64,000 nt of DNA from Lunularia cruciata (lineage: Eukaryota > Streptophyta > Marchantiopsida > Lunulariales > Lunulariaceae): NCBI GenBank assembly GCA_948567375.1, contig OX419763.1, positions 682,001-746,000 of the forward strand. Reading direction: 5' to 3'. Every line of letters begins with the position of its first letter. Within the stretch, counting starts at the first letter, position 1. The translations under genes were made by a program, and so were the position numbers. This document shows positions 23,044 to 34,699 of the stretch, one piece after another. The notes below the pieces were generated by a model. That model had not been told where the DNA came from. It ran no database searches and saw nothing but the letters and a program-made list of their open reading frames with translations.

Positions 23044-24283
23044 ATCACAACATAGCAAATTCTGTCCAAACAACTCTTGATTGTGATGATTCAGATTCTC
23101 CCAAAGATGGCACTGCACTACGAAGAACAATTTTGCCTCAGAATTATGTTCCATCCCTCCACTGAAGGCACAACTTCCTCAATCAAAATTGCTTCACATC
23201 AACTTTGTGCTGCACTCACAAATGCAGAATACTACCAACACTACAATTCTTCTCAAAAATGTCAAGGCATTGCTCCAATGCACTTCACTCAGGATCAAAC
23301 ACACAGAATGAAGATCAAGGCTGCAGAATCCAACATCCACAAACACCCTGACTTGCACTTTGGAATTCTCTACACACTCACAAACACAAACACGGAATTG
23401 ACAATCAGAATCTTGCTCTCGTAATCGTCCTTCTTCTTCATGCTTGGTTGCTAATTCTCTCCGCCATGCTTGATCCTTCCTCGATACTAACCTCCAATCT
23501 GACTCAGTCCATGGAGCCGGATGTCCTCTCTTCCCTTCAACTTTGGGACCCTCCTCACAATTACTGGTAGCTATCTCTGTCATCACTCCTGGGGAACTGA
23601 AATTCGAGATCCATGCTAAAAACACAATATGAAGTCTATTCAAGACTTTGATTTTGGCTACTACATCTAGCCTACGAATCTAGAAAACTTTGCACCGCCA
23701 ATGCATTTGTGACCTTCTTCACCATGATCTGCTCTCATGTTCTACAACACTGAAAGACAATGCCCTCTCCTGGACGAGACACTCTAACCCCTTATGGATT
23801 TTGGAAATTTTCACTCTCGATTGGCTTTCGGACATGCATTACTGCAGGATGACTACTCAAAGGAATTGGAAATTTACTTGGCATATTCAACTTGTCCCTA
23901 TGCAATCGCAATCTTATACTACCCTAAATTGCAGTCATTCTTCAGTCGATTTCAAATTTGACCTCCCCTCTTCTACGTGTTGATGTCCGGTCACTGTCAA
24001 GACATGCTTCTTCTGCCACTTGAAGTGCCTTTCTTGCCACGTACCAAGGTTGTTAGACGGTCTTAGTATCACTTGCGCCTTCTGACCCGAAGATGGTACT
24101 CTCTGGACTTTTTTCCGTTGTCTCCTTCTTTTGAGTACCTCCATCATTGGATCTGATGTCGCCTTCTTTGGATGTCTTCCAAAGTCACTTCCGTCCATTC
24201 TTCTTTCACAATTTGGCTTTCTGTGCTTACTTCTTCCCTTAAACACTAATAAACTGAGAAAAACAAAAAATGTGGGCACCACA
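22802..24283 (-). repeat. LTR T (5' LTR) of element 14398-24283
   Basis: It starts TGTGACAACCCGGCAAATAT and ends AAAATGTGGGCACCACA. It is shorter than LTR S, but like S it lacks the central LTR coding region. It contains the AC microsatellite at 23001-23040. Part of the LTR leader coding remnant lies at 23690-24282. Confidence 0.88.
23001..23040. repeat. (AC)20 microsatellite in LTR T
   Basis: Twenty uninterrupted AC units. LTR S has only about five at the matching place (near 14596-14606), so the run grew after insertion. Confidence 0.95.
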
Positions 24284-24318
24284 TCTTCCTTGCTTGATAC
24301 TTGCCTTCTAAGCCATAA

Positions 24319-25697
24319 TCAATTTATAGGAATGGATTCTTTGCTCCCCAAAGTTCCATCCTCCTTTTCTCTTACCTTACTTGGCCCCGCTTCATATTTC
24401 GCTCTTTGTCTAGAATGGACTCCCCTCTGAATTGTAACTCTCTTTTCCTCTTGCTCTAGAACTTTGACTTCTAGTTTTGAGTTATCTTTCTCCACCATCT
24501 CCATCTTAGCTTTTTCCTCTTTGGGTACCGACTGCATCTCTCTACCATCATCGCTGTCACTACTTGTGTCTCCACTCTACAACATGAAATTGAGTTCTTC
24601 CTCCTTCTCTTAGTCTTTGGACTTGCACTCTGCTTCTCCTTCCGACTCTTCTTCCGATGACGCGAATATTACCAATTCTTTCCTTGGGTTCACTCTTCTG
24701 GCTTTCTGAGGTTGCGCTTTCTCTACCTCTTCGTCTCCTTGTCGACTCCTCTTCTTTGACTTTGAAGTGCTCACCTTCACTTGGACACTCTGCCCCGTCT
24801 GCTTGTAGTACATGTCGCTACTCCTGATTTGCATGATGTATTGCTGCTCCTCCGCATCAACATCTCTTCTCAAGTCAAGATGGAAATGAGACACCATCTT
24901 GTTTTGCTCCGCGACATTGAGCAAATTCAGCCCCAGATAGAAATGGGCTGCAAACAGCATAATATAATGTGGCGGACACCTGTCTCGCAAATTCCACACC
25001 ATCTGTCTTGTCCTTTGATGAAGACAATTGCCTTGTTAATTGGCTCCCCTACAAACATCTTGTGGAAGAACACCGCTTGGTGCTTCATCACATAAGTTGT
25101 TCTCTCCAACTTCAAGATTACCATTAGAGCACTCATGATCCCTCTCTTTATAGGATCCTTGTAGCTCTCCACTTTGTAGCCATTCTTTGTGCGCTTTGAA
25201 GAAAAGGCATCTCTCACTTCTTAGGTTTCTTTGGCTACTTCTCCCTTCCCCAAGAACGTGGCACCATGCTCTGCGCCGGCTTCTCTCTCAAGTTCTAACC
25301 TCCAATCCGACTCTGTCCATCAAGCTGGATTTTCTCTCTTCCCTTCTTCTTTAGGGACATCAAGACACCTGCTCTTGATGATCTCAATCATGAAACCTAG
25401 AAAACTAACATTCCAGTTCCATGCCAAGAATGTGATCTGAAGCCTGCTTTGGACCTCGATTCTCACAATCACATCTAACCTCCGGATTGCATGATTTCTC
25501 ATTGCAAATTTGGAGTTCTTCTTCCTACCTCCCATCTTTCTCTCTTCCACTCTAGGTTGGGGACTATTCTTCCTACTGATTCCCAGATTAACTCTCTCGA
25601 CTTCCTCTCAACACACCAATGTGTCTTTGACTACACTTCCCTTCTCGCTATCTCCTATAGGACGACTTCTTAATGGCGATGGAAAATTGCTTGTCAT
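24319..25697 (-). other. LTR-borne coding tract of copy R, N-terminal half
   Basis: Read leftwards from the ATG at 25697: MTSNFP-like start, MGGRKKNSKFAMRNHAIRRL near 25530, then VRDAFSSKRTKNGYKVESYK, KPERTTYVMKHQAVFFHKM, PHYIMLFAAHFYLGLNLLNV and HFHLDLRRDVDAEEQQYIMQ, then the acidic linker and SKESIPIN near 24330. It is the E/J-type version of the N-terminal domain: the same order of aromatic blocks as in copies B, C and G but with many substitutions (AHFYLGLNLLN versus AHFYFGLNLLT). Broken. Confidence 0.6.
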
Positions 25698-26107
25698 CTT
25701 TGCATCTTTAGCCCAAAGTTTATAGAGTCACACCTTCTTTGTCTTTCTTCAATTTAAGTTTCTACAGAGAAATCACACCTCTTGCATGCTCCTATCATTG
25801 TCAAGTGTCCTTCACGCATATGACCACCGTTTTCTAATGATACCTTCTTGAATATCTCGTCCCAAAGGAAAGTGGTTACATTGTCCTCATCTTGGGTTGA
25901 GCACCCCGGAGACGAAGACTCCTTTCTTTGGGTTGTATGCTAACAGGGCAATTCCGAGTACCTTGCCTTCTGACACAAAGTCACTTTACCTTGGGTTACC
26001 CTCCAAGGACACTTTTCTTTGCCTTCTTTGGCCATACAGGTGCAATTCGACTCTTTTGTACACTTCTTCTTCAAAATTGGAAAAAAAACAAAAATGTGGG
26101 TACCACA

Positions 26108-26968
26108 CTTTACCTTTTTACCAAGAATTGTAAAAGAAAAAGCCAAGAAATTTTCAAGAGGTCAATATCAGAAAAGAAGCTATAGGAAGTAGATCTCATA
26201 GAACATGATAGGTTAGCGACATCCTCAGAGATGGTGGATACTCTTGTTGGCAGCCTTGTGAGTGGTGAGTACCTAATTGAATGGGTAGATAGCTCCAACC
26301 AAGCATGGAAGCTTGGTTGGGGCTATATCCATATTGTCAAAGTTAAGATGTGGTCATCTAGCTTGGAGTAGAATATAGAACCTATGGGATGAGCAAGATT
26401 GGCTTTAAAGGGAGAATTCCCATAAGTTCCAAGAGGGGGATGCTTCATGGACCTACAAGTAGGAAGCTTGGTAGAAGCAATCTGCCATGGTATGAAAAGA
26501 GTTAGAAGAAATAAAGTCTTGACTCCAATCTATTGAAAATGAGAAAGCAATTATTGACAAGCTAATTAGCTGGCAAGCACATAGTTGGAGAATCTAAACA
26601 AAGAGAAAGGAGAACTGCATTCACTATGGGATCAGGCAATGAGCACCAAGTAGGACTCCAAGGTAGTAAAAGAGAAGTTATGGGAATTGAAGATGTTCCT
26701 TGAAAGTTCCTATATGGAGGTAGAAGATTGAGGCTCTCTAAGTCTAAATTGGAAGACAAGGTAGCAGCCCTTGAGAAGGAGAAAATGAGTTGGGAAATAG
26801 CTAAGAAGCTCTTGAAAGGGGACTAGACTCATTCCAGAAGATTGTAGATAAGCTCAATAATGAGAAAGCATAATACCAAAAGGACCTACTCTATTATAAG
26901 CAAAAGAAGAAGGAGGAAAAAGCTAGAGTTCAAAGCTCAATGAAAGTCAAGGAATGTCCTTATGGTGC
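26108..26968. other. Unassigned DNA between copies R and D
   Basis: About 860 bp outside the LTRs. The plus strand reads like a decayed coding region rich in lysine and glutamate (blocks SSEMVDTLVGSLVSGEYLIE near 26220, LENLNKEKGELHSLWDQAMS near 26590), suggesting a coiled-coil protein. It does not match the family X coiled coil at a glance. It ends at the start of copy D. No family recognised. Confidence 0.35.
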
Positions 26969-28528
26969 CATGGTACCCACATTTTTCATTTTTGATGAGT
27001 TTTAAAGAAAAAGTATATTGTTTAAGCTTAATTGAAGCTTAATGAAGAAAAGAGAAGAAACGTATGTTTGGCATAAACTCAAAGAAGTTGGCCTTGGGTC
27101 AAAGTTAGAAGGACTTGGGTCAGACTTATGGAAGCATAGACACAAAGTAAGGATACTTCACATCCGGATTTGCAACCCGATCCGAAGAACCTATAACAAC
27201 TTTTCCTTGGGTCAAGCCAATCAAGAAAGTATGTGTAAAGGAAATAGCTACCTTGGGATCATGATGACATTGAGAGTGATAAAAAACTAACACATAGAAT
27301 TTGTGTGTCAATTGAAAATTGACTGAAAAATAACCATGTAGCAAAAAACTATAAGATTGAGACTTTGTCAAGGGAGTTCTGAAATGTCATGACAATATCC
27401 CATGCCTCTCAATAGTTGTCCTCAAGGATTTAGGATCTCAGGTTTTGAGGAGGGTTTAATCTTTTAGACACCAAGATTAGAAAGCAAATGATGCTGCAAA
27501 ATGGTAATAAGCAGATTTTAGTGAGGAGTTTTGCAATTTGTTGATTAGATGTTGTGGTAAGGATCAAAGTCTTGAGTAGACTTCATATCACCTTTTCTGG
27601 CATGGAATTGGAATTTGAGCTTTCAAGGGTTCATGGTAGAAATTGTCGCCAATAATTGCAAAGATAGTCCCAAGATAGAGGGAAAGAGAGGAAATCCGGC
27701 TTGATGGATTGAGTTGGATTAGAGATTAGTGTGACAACCCGGAAAATATCACTTTTGCCGTAATTGGGTAAGTAAAGTTTGTTCTCGTAGAGATATGAGT
27801 CAGAAATATCTAAATACGAAGTCAAAGTAACACTTGCAGTTCTTCTTGGTTGTGTCATTAATCTCTGAGGTAGAAACTACACTCAGAAGAGAGTAACAAG
27901 CACTGATTTGCAGTCTTGTCACAAATTCACACTCCTTAATCTCAACTCCATCAATTCTTTCCAAACAATCTTGATTGTGATGATTTAGGCTCTCCCAAAA
28001 ACGGCACTTCACTGCAAAACAACTTCACTTCAGAATTGTGTTCCACTCCTCCACTGAAGGCACAACTTCCTTGATCAAAATTGCTTCACATCAACTTTGC
28101 ATTGTGCTCATAAATGCAAAATACTACCAACACTACAATTCCTCTTAGATCTGTCAAGGCATTGCTCCGATTGCACTTCACTCAGGATCAAACACACAGA
28201 ATGAAAATCAAGGTTGCGGAATCCAACATCTAACAAGCACACTAACTTGCACTTCAAATTTCTCCACACACTCACAAACACAATTGCAAAGCTGATACTT
28301 GGAATCAAGCTCAAGTGATGAGCACTACTTCACAACACTTCGCTTTATCTATTCTCAAATAATGAGCACTCAACAACATGATACTGCAAATGCCACTCTT
28401 AAATAGTGAAACAATCGACAATTATCTTCCTAATGTCCCTCTTCCTAATGCCTCTACAAACCAGCAAATCCGAAATGACAATGCACCTCTTTGTATCTGC
28501 CGATTCAAATTTCAAATTGGTTACTAAT

Positions 28529-31092
28529 CGGATCCAATGTCTACTTCTTCCTCGGCTTTCAAACCCGATCCCAAAGTAATTGTACTTCCTACTACTCTGT
28601 CCTTGGGTTTCATAATTCCTACATCTTCTATCAGATCTTACAATTCTCTTTCCTGATCTGACATTTCACTAGTGGGTAATCTATCTAACTCCTTATCTGC
28701 TGATCCACTCTTCTCTATTGTCTCTAATGGTAACTCCAAAGACATCTGCACTCCTACTTCATCTACTTCGGGTTTGGCTCTAATGTCTTTCCTAAGTTTA
28801 TCTATCTCTAACTTCACTAGATCTAATCTAATCGTGATATTGTCTTTGACTTCCAATATCTTCCTATCAACTTGAGTTCTGAGACTAATTAATTCAAGTC
28901 TGTATCCTTCGCATGTCTCCTCCTTGTCTTTTGCACCAACAACTTCAACTTGTGCAGCCTCGTCTCATCAATACAAACACTGGCTTCTGTAGTCAACATC
29001 GCATTCATCATGATTATGATCTCCTTCAATGGCTCCAATCTCATCTTCCTTTCATGCTCCCGATCTACAAGCCAATCTTCCCTATACATTTACAACTCTG
29101 CCTTGAACTCGGCTTTCATAGTTTCCTTTTCCTTCTCCTTCTGCACAATCTTCTCTTCCTGATTACGAAGTAACTCTCGTAATCGCTCTTCTTCCCTATA
29201 TCTCATTGTCAACTCCTGTTGCCACAATTGCTTCTTCTCTTCTATACTCTCCATCACTCTATTGGGTTCTTGTTCCTTCTCTGCTACCCTCGCCATAGCA
29301 TGGATGATTTCTAGTCTGGAATCAGCAAACTAATGCTTCAAGATTTTGTACTCTGCTACTTGTCTTTCCCTTGCTATGTCATTCTTCTTCACAAGTTCTT
29401 CTCGATACCTCGCTTCTCCCTTCAAGTTCTGAATAACTTGACTCTGTACTACTGCATCCCCTCATAGTACTTCCCTTTCCTCCTTGCCTCGGGTTATACT
29501 TTTCTTCAACTCCAAGTTCTCTTCCTCTTGTCTTGCCAAAACCTGCAACACAGTCTTCACCTCCGGACATGTTGACTGCATTTGCTTCTTCTTGTGCTCT
29601 AACTTCACCAACAATGGGCACACAATTTCTTGCAAGTACTCCACTCTATCACTCACACCTACTTCCACCTGCATAGAGATCTCCTTCTTTACCTCTTCTT
29701 CTCTCGATACTCACCTTCTTCTCTGCAGTCATCATATCGAAATAGACGCTTCACTTCTCGAGCTAGCATTTGCTTCTCCCCTTGCCTTGCTCAAACCCGC
29801 TTCACACTTTGCCTTGCATCTCAACCAAACTCCTCTCTGAATTGTAATCTTCTTCTCCTTTGGCTCAGGTACCTCGTCCTCTAACTTTGCATTATTTTCT
29901 TCCTCGAGCTCCACCCGAACTACTTCTTCTTCGGCAGTAGGCACCGACGTCATCTCCCCACCTTCATCACTATCGCTACTCGTATCTCCACTTTGCAGTG
30001 TCAGCTTTGCTTCCTCCTCGTGTTCCGAGTCTTGGACTTGCACTCAGCTTTGCCTTCCGAGTCTTCCTCTGATGATGCAATCACCACTATGCCTTTCCTT
30101 GGGTTTCCTCTCCTGGTCTTCTAAGGTCTTGTCTTCCCTACATCTTTGCCTTCTCCTTATCGACTCCGCTTCTTTGACTTTGGAGTACTTACTTCTACCT
30201 CCACGCTCTTGCCCGTCTGCATGTAGTACTCATCAGTGCTTTGGATTTGAAGAATGTATTGTTGCTCCTCCGTGTCAACTTCTCTTCTCAAGTCGGGATG
30301 AAAGTGAGACACCATTCTGCTGCGCTCCGCCAAATTGAGCAAATTCAACCCAAGATAGAAATGTGCTGCAAATGGCACAATGTAGTGTGGAGGTCACTTA
30401 TCCCGAAAATTCCACACCATCTGTCTCGTCCTCCCATGGAACCACCTGGCCCAATTGATAGGTTCTCCTGCAAACATCTTATGGAAGAACACCGCTTGGT
30501 GTTTCATCACATAAGATGTTTTCCCTGGCTTTAGAATTGCCATGAGAGCACTCACAAGCCCTCTCTTCACTGGATCTTTGTAACTCTCAACCTTATACTC
30601 ATTCTTCATTCTTTTCAAAGAGAAGGCATCCCTCACTTCTTAGGTTTCTTTGGTTACTTCTACCTTCCCCAAGAACGTGGCACCCTGATCCGCACCTGCC
30701 TCTCTTCTGAGCACCAATCTCCAATCCAACTTTGTCCAGCAAGCCGGATTCCCTCTCTTCCCCTCTTCCTTGGGGCCATCTAGACACTTACTCTTGATTA
30801 TCTCGGTCATGAAACCTGGAAAACTCACATTCCAGTTCCACGCCAAGAATGTAATCCAAAGTTGGCTCAAGAGTTCAATTCTTGTGATCACATCTAACCT
30901 CCAAATGGCATGATTTCTCACTGCAAATTTGGAGTTCTTCTTTCCTCCTCCCATCTTTCCTGCTTCCTCACTGTCTCTTGGTTTAACTCTCTTGAATTCT
31001 CCTCTACACACTAGCGCGTCTTCAACTCTACTTCCCTTCCCATGATCTCCTACAGGATGAACCCTCAATGGCAAAGGAAAATTGCTTGACAT
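28529..31092 (-). other. LTR-borne coding tract of copy E
   Basis: Read leftwards from ATG at 31092: MSSNFPLPLRVHPVGDHGKG, NSKFAVRNHAIWRLDVITRI, LWITFLAWNWNVSFPGFMTE; then MRDAFSLKRMKNEYKVESYK near 30636; HFYLGLNLLNLAERSRMVSH near 30360; acidic linker near 30040; coiled coil with LVKLEHKKKQMQSTCPEVKT near 29620 and a heptad-rich stretch near 29260; DLVKLEIDKLRKDIRAKPEV near 28800; acidic tail. Open stretches follow one another closely along the whole 2.6 kb, so a single long protein of roughly 800-850 residues was once encoded. Domain family unknown. Broken. Confidence 0.6.
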
Positions 31093-31111
31093 TGCTTTGT
31101 CGTTAGCCCAA

Positions 31112-31119
31112 TTTTTATA
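31112..31119 (-). promoter_or_regulatory. TATA box of copy E
   Basis: TATAAAAA on the minus strand, with its first T 27 nt upstream of the ATG at 31092. The same 27-nt spacing occurs in copies J and R. Confidence 0.6.
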
Positions 31120-31510
31120 GAGTCACGCCTTCTTTGTCTCTCTTCAATTTGAGTTTTTACCAAGAAATCACACCTCTTGCATGCACCTATCACTGATAAT
31201 TGTACTTCACATGTATGGCCGCCGGTTTTGAACAGTCCCTTCTTGAATTTCTCACCCCAAAGAAAGGTTGTTATATTTTCTTCGCCTCGGGTTGAGCTCC
31301 CCCTGATATGAAGACTTCTTACTTTGGGTTGTATGCTGACAGGGCAAGTCCGAGTACTTCCCCTTATGACCCGAAGCCACTTTACCTCGGGTTTCATCCC
31401 GAAGACTCTTTTCTTCACCTTCTTTGGCCAAACAGGCACAATCCGATTTCTCTATACACTTTTTCTTGTCCATTTTGAAAAGAAACAAAAAATGTGGGTA
31501 CCACAATTAG

Positions 31511-33303
31511 TCTTGGGGAGAGAAGCAAGAGAAGTAGGAGGAGTTACCTTCTAATGGAAGTGTGATTCTTTAGAAGAAACCAACAAGGTGAGGAATTCTT
31601 TCAATGCTCCTTGCACCAACAACATGTACAAGGTGGATAGCTATAGGGACCTAATATGAAGGGTTACAGTCAACATGATGATGTCCATATTTGAGCCAAA
31701 GCAAAGCACCTATGTGACAAAGCAAAAGGCTATGTTCTTTCACCAGATGTTTGTAGGAGAAGTGGTGAATTGGGCAAAGTGTTTTCACCAATGAGTAGGT
31801 CAAATAATCAAAAGTTGGAGAATGGACCTGTCACCCCATTGCTTTGTACCTTTTGTAGCCCATTTCTATTTTGGATTGAACCTATTCAGCTTGGAGGAGA
31901 GAGGTAGGATGGTGTCACACTTTTACCCTGATTTACAACAAGTAGTGGATGTGGACAAACAATATTACATAAGGTGCATCTGTAAGGCAATGACCACTAC
32001 ATCAAGAATGAGAAGGAGAAGATAGTGTCGGTGGAATTCCCAAGGCCAAGGAAGTGGGTACCCAAAGAAAGAGTATTGCCATTGCAGCCATAAAAGATGA
32101 GGAGGCTGAATCCAAAGCAAGAGATGGCTATGGTGAAGAACCATTCATTGGAAGGAGAAGCTAAGTCAAAGCGTGAAGACTTGAGAGATGAAGAAGAAGA
32201 GCTCACCCTACAAAGCAAGGAGTCTAGCAATGAAAATGAGGGAGAAAACAAAGTCCAACAATTGGTGGACAAAGTGGTGGGAGAATAAGATGAGGAGGTC
32301 CATGCTATGATTGATCAGATGGAAGGAAGAGATGCATCCTATTTGGAGTTACCTAGAGTGGAGTTGGAGGAAGAAAGAGCAGAGGACCCGGCCTTGGTGT
32401 TTCAAAGGACAACAAGATTAAAGAAGAGTATGCAAGTTGCAACTACAGGTTTGAGAAAAGCCAAAGAGGGGGAAGAGAGCTTGGAAGAAATGACATTGAA
32501 GGTACAAAGGTCAAGACTTTGGGGTAAAGCACCAGCCAAAGAAGTGCCAATAAAAGCAAAAGAAAGAAGAGATGATGTAGAAGAGTTCAATGGAGTCAAA
32601 TACATATCAATGATTGTCTATCTTTTGTTGTTATAATTGTAGAAGAAGATGATGAGTAGAAGAGAGATCATCTTGAAGTGAGGGATGAGCTTGATGTAGT
32701 GAAGTTCTTGAGTAAAAAAAACTTGGAGTTGTTGAAGAAGGTAACCCGAGGAGAGGAAGAAGCCAAAGAACTTTGGATTGAAATTGTTCTTTGGCAAAAG
32801 ACTTTTGAGACTTTGCAGGAGAGTTTGTGAAGCACAATGAACAACTCAAATGACAAGCTAAAGAATTGAAGGAGCAAAAGGCAACATTTGGGAAATTGAA
32901 AGGAGAATTTTCTGATGCACACTTGGAGGTAAAACATCCAAAAGTGATGGTAGTTGTGATGGAGCAAGAACTAGAGAGCCTAAGAAAAGTGCAGAGGAGA
33001 AGGATCGGGCCTGGCAATGAGAGTTGAAAAATAAACACTAAGAGAAAGAAGAATATCCAATATGAAGTAAGAGAGGTAGGAGTGAAAGTTACTTTGGGTG
33101 AGTTACCTAAGACATGAAAGAAGAGTAGGTCCTAGGATAGCGAGGTAGATCGCTTAACCATGCCTGCAATTGTAATTCAAAGAGTAGAGGTACTTGAAAC
33201 AACAAAAGATTTAGTAGTATTAGATAGATCCAAAGGAAGAGAAATTCTTGAAGTAAAATTGGGTTTGGAAGCTGAAGTTGAGGTTGACATTGGATCGGAG
33301 TAG
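31511..33303 (+). other. LTR-borne coding tract of copy D
   Basis: After E the tract resumes: TFYWKCDSLEETNKVRNSFN-like, FVAHFYFGLNLFSLEERGRM at about 31840-31910, acidic linker near 32150-32290 (KREDLRDEEEELTLQSKESS), MTLKVQRSRLWGKAPAKEVP near 32490-32540, coiled coil near 32690-33000 and the acidic tail ending near 33300. It is of the B/C/G subfamily and more decayed than C or G. TATTTAAA follows near 33424. Confidence 0.55.
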
Positions 33304-34052
33304 GAATAGTTTTGAGATTTGAAGAGGCAGATATCAAGAGGTGCATTATCATTTTGGATTTGTAGGTTGGTAAAGTTGTTATAGAATGGTACTTTTGTTG
33401 GATACTTGTCAAAGTGCTCTAGCTATTTAAATGAAGCATTTGTAGTTCAATATTTATATTGTGTTGTTGATAAAATGAACTTCTATCACTTAGTGCTTGT
33501 CATTTCAGCTTAATTTTGGGTATCAATCCTCTAGGTGTCTTTGTGAGTGTTTGGAGAATCCATAGTGATGATCTTTGTTCTATGTGTTGATCTTGGGAGA
33601 AGTGCAATCAAAGCAATGCCTTGTTAGATTTGAGAAGAATTGTAGTGTTGGTAGGATTTTGCATTGGTGAGCGCAGTGTGAGATTGATGCAAAGCAATTT
33701 CCATCAAAGAAGTTGTGCCTCCAATGGAAGGCTGAAATATAATTCTGAGGTGATATTTTTTTGTAATGAAGTAGCTTTCTTTGAGAAAATCTAAATCATC
33801 ACAATCAATCAAAGGTTGTTTGGAAAATTTGATTATATTGTGATTATGGAGTGTTAATTCATGATAAGATTGCAAGTCAATGCTTGTTACTCTCTTTTGA
33901 GTGTGGTTTCTACTTGAGGGACTAAAGAAGAACTCAAGAAGAACTGAAGTGCTACTGTCTCCTTTGTATTTGACTATTTCTGACTTGTATCTTTGTGTGA
34001 ATGAACTTTACTTACTGATTACCGCAAAAGTGATACTTGCTAGGTTGTCACA

Positions 34053-34684
34053 ACATTATCCTTTGCAAGATTTGGTAAAGAAGGCAGATTTTTTGGGTAG
34101 ATTGTAAGATGGATCTTGTTGTTACAAGAATTCACTCACATACACTATGCAAGTAAGGAATGGAGCTTCACTTTCAAATGTGGACTTCTTGTCCAGGTTA
34201 GAAACTCAAGAGCAAGAGCTGGACATCAATGATCGGCTTCCTAACAACAAGTTATATCATTTGATGGCAATGCAAAGTATGAGGTATAAAACTGAATATC
34301 ATTATTTTCATACTTGCCAATGTCTTGAGGGACTGGACTTGGAGTAGAGGGTAGTATTTCTTTGGAAATTGGGACCACACTAGCTGAAGCACAACATTTT
34401 ATTAAAAATGGGTGAAGACAAAGTATTTTAGAGATGCTTGGAAGCATACAAAGTCAAAGGAGTAATTGAGTCCTTACACTCAAATGTATTAGGAGGACAC
34501 TATGCTGTGAAGAACACAATAAAAAAGAAGAAGATAGATTACAATTGAGGGAAGGAAAGTTATTGACCTTTAAGCAAAAGTTGAATCAAAAGGATGTTGT
34601 TCAAAATCAAGCTGAAGATTTGTCTTTGTCATTTTCTTCATCTTGTTCAATCCTTGATGTGTGTTCACAAAGACACCCACATTT
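34053..34684 (+). other. RNase H to integrase remnant of family X
   Basis: HYPLQDLVKKADFLGRL, then LSNVDFLSRLETQEQELDIN, NKLYHLMAMQSMRYKTEYHY and CLEGLDLE match the minus-strand segment at about 17830-18190 of the two-LTR element. The integrase N-terminal part (CLEAYKVKGVIESLH) follows near 34435. Only about 0.6 kb of pol remains, directly between LTR D and the polypurine tract of LTR F. Broken. Confidence 0.75.
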
Positions 34685-34699
34685 GAAGCAGGAGGGTTA
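34685..34699 (+). promoter_or_regulatory. Polypurine tract before LTR F
   Basis: GAAGCAGGAGGGTTA directly precedes TGTGGTACCC. Together with the pol remnant to its left this marks F as a 3' LTR. Confidence 0.6.

Larger units (their letters stand above)
14398..24283 (-). mobile_element. Two-LTR gypsy element of family X inside copy R
   Basis: This is the only family X copy here with both LTRs and a full-length internal region: left LTR S (3' LTR) 14398-16721, polypurine tract, integrase, RNase H, RT, protease, zinc knuckles and gag read leftwards from about 22740, primer-binding site, and right LTR T (5' LTR) 22802-24283. Flanks TCTTT (14393-14397) and TCTTC (24284-24288) form a 4/5 target duplication. 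Domain order PR-RT-RNaseH-INT is the Ty3/gypsy order. The LTRs are short (2.32 and 1.48 kb) because they lack most of the coding tract the solo LTRs carry. The first 350 bp of S and T differ by about 6-7% by eye. Gag-pol is broken in numerous places. Confidence 0.9.
12433..26107 (-). mobile_element. Copy R: solo LTR of family X hosting a two-LTR element
   Basis: On the plus strand it starts TGTGACAACCCGGCAAATAT and ends AATGTGGGTACCACA, the reverse complement of the family LTR. Flanks are CCTTA (12428-12432) and CTTTA (26108-26112), a 4/5 target duplication. It is split by the complete element 14398-24283; removing that and one target copy leaves about 3.78 kb. Its coding tract belongs to the E/J subfamily, with blocks such as KKEMQSKYPEVKTILQVLA near 14260 and MEERKMGGRKKNSKFAMRNH near 25550. 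TATA-like TATAAAC (minus) lies near 25718-25724, 27 nt before an ATG. Broken, and older than the element within it. Confidence 0.85.
27730..31505 (-). mobile_element. Copy E: solo LTR of family X inside D
   Basis: On the plus strand it starts TGTGACAACCCGGAAAATAT and ends AAATGTGGGTACCACA, 3,776 bp. Flanks ATTAG (27725-27729) and ATTAG (31506-31510) are a perfect target duplication, and the D coding tract rejoins across it. E lies in the orientation opposite to its host. It carries the second subfamily version of the LTR coding tract (28529-31092). Broken in a few places. Confidence 0.92.
26969..34052 (+). mobile_element. Copy D: family X LTR hosting E
   Basis: It starts CATGGTACCCACATTTTTC (a variant of the family start) and ends GCTAGGTTGTCACA. 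Minus E and one target copy it is about 3.30 kb. No target duplication is seen. The sequence to its right (34053-34699) is an RNase H-integrase remnant of the same family plus a polypurine tract leading into LTR F, so D may be a 5' LTR whose internal region is mostly gone, or an LTR inserted into a pol remnant. Its coding tract is of the B/C/G type. Broken. Confidence 0.75.
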
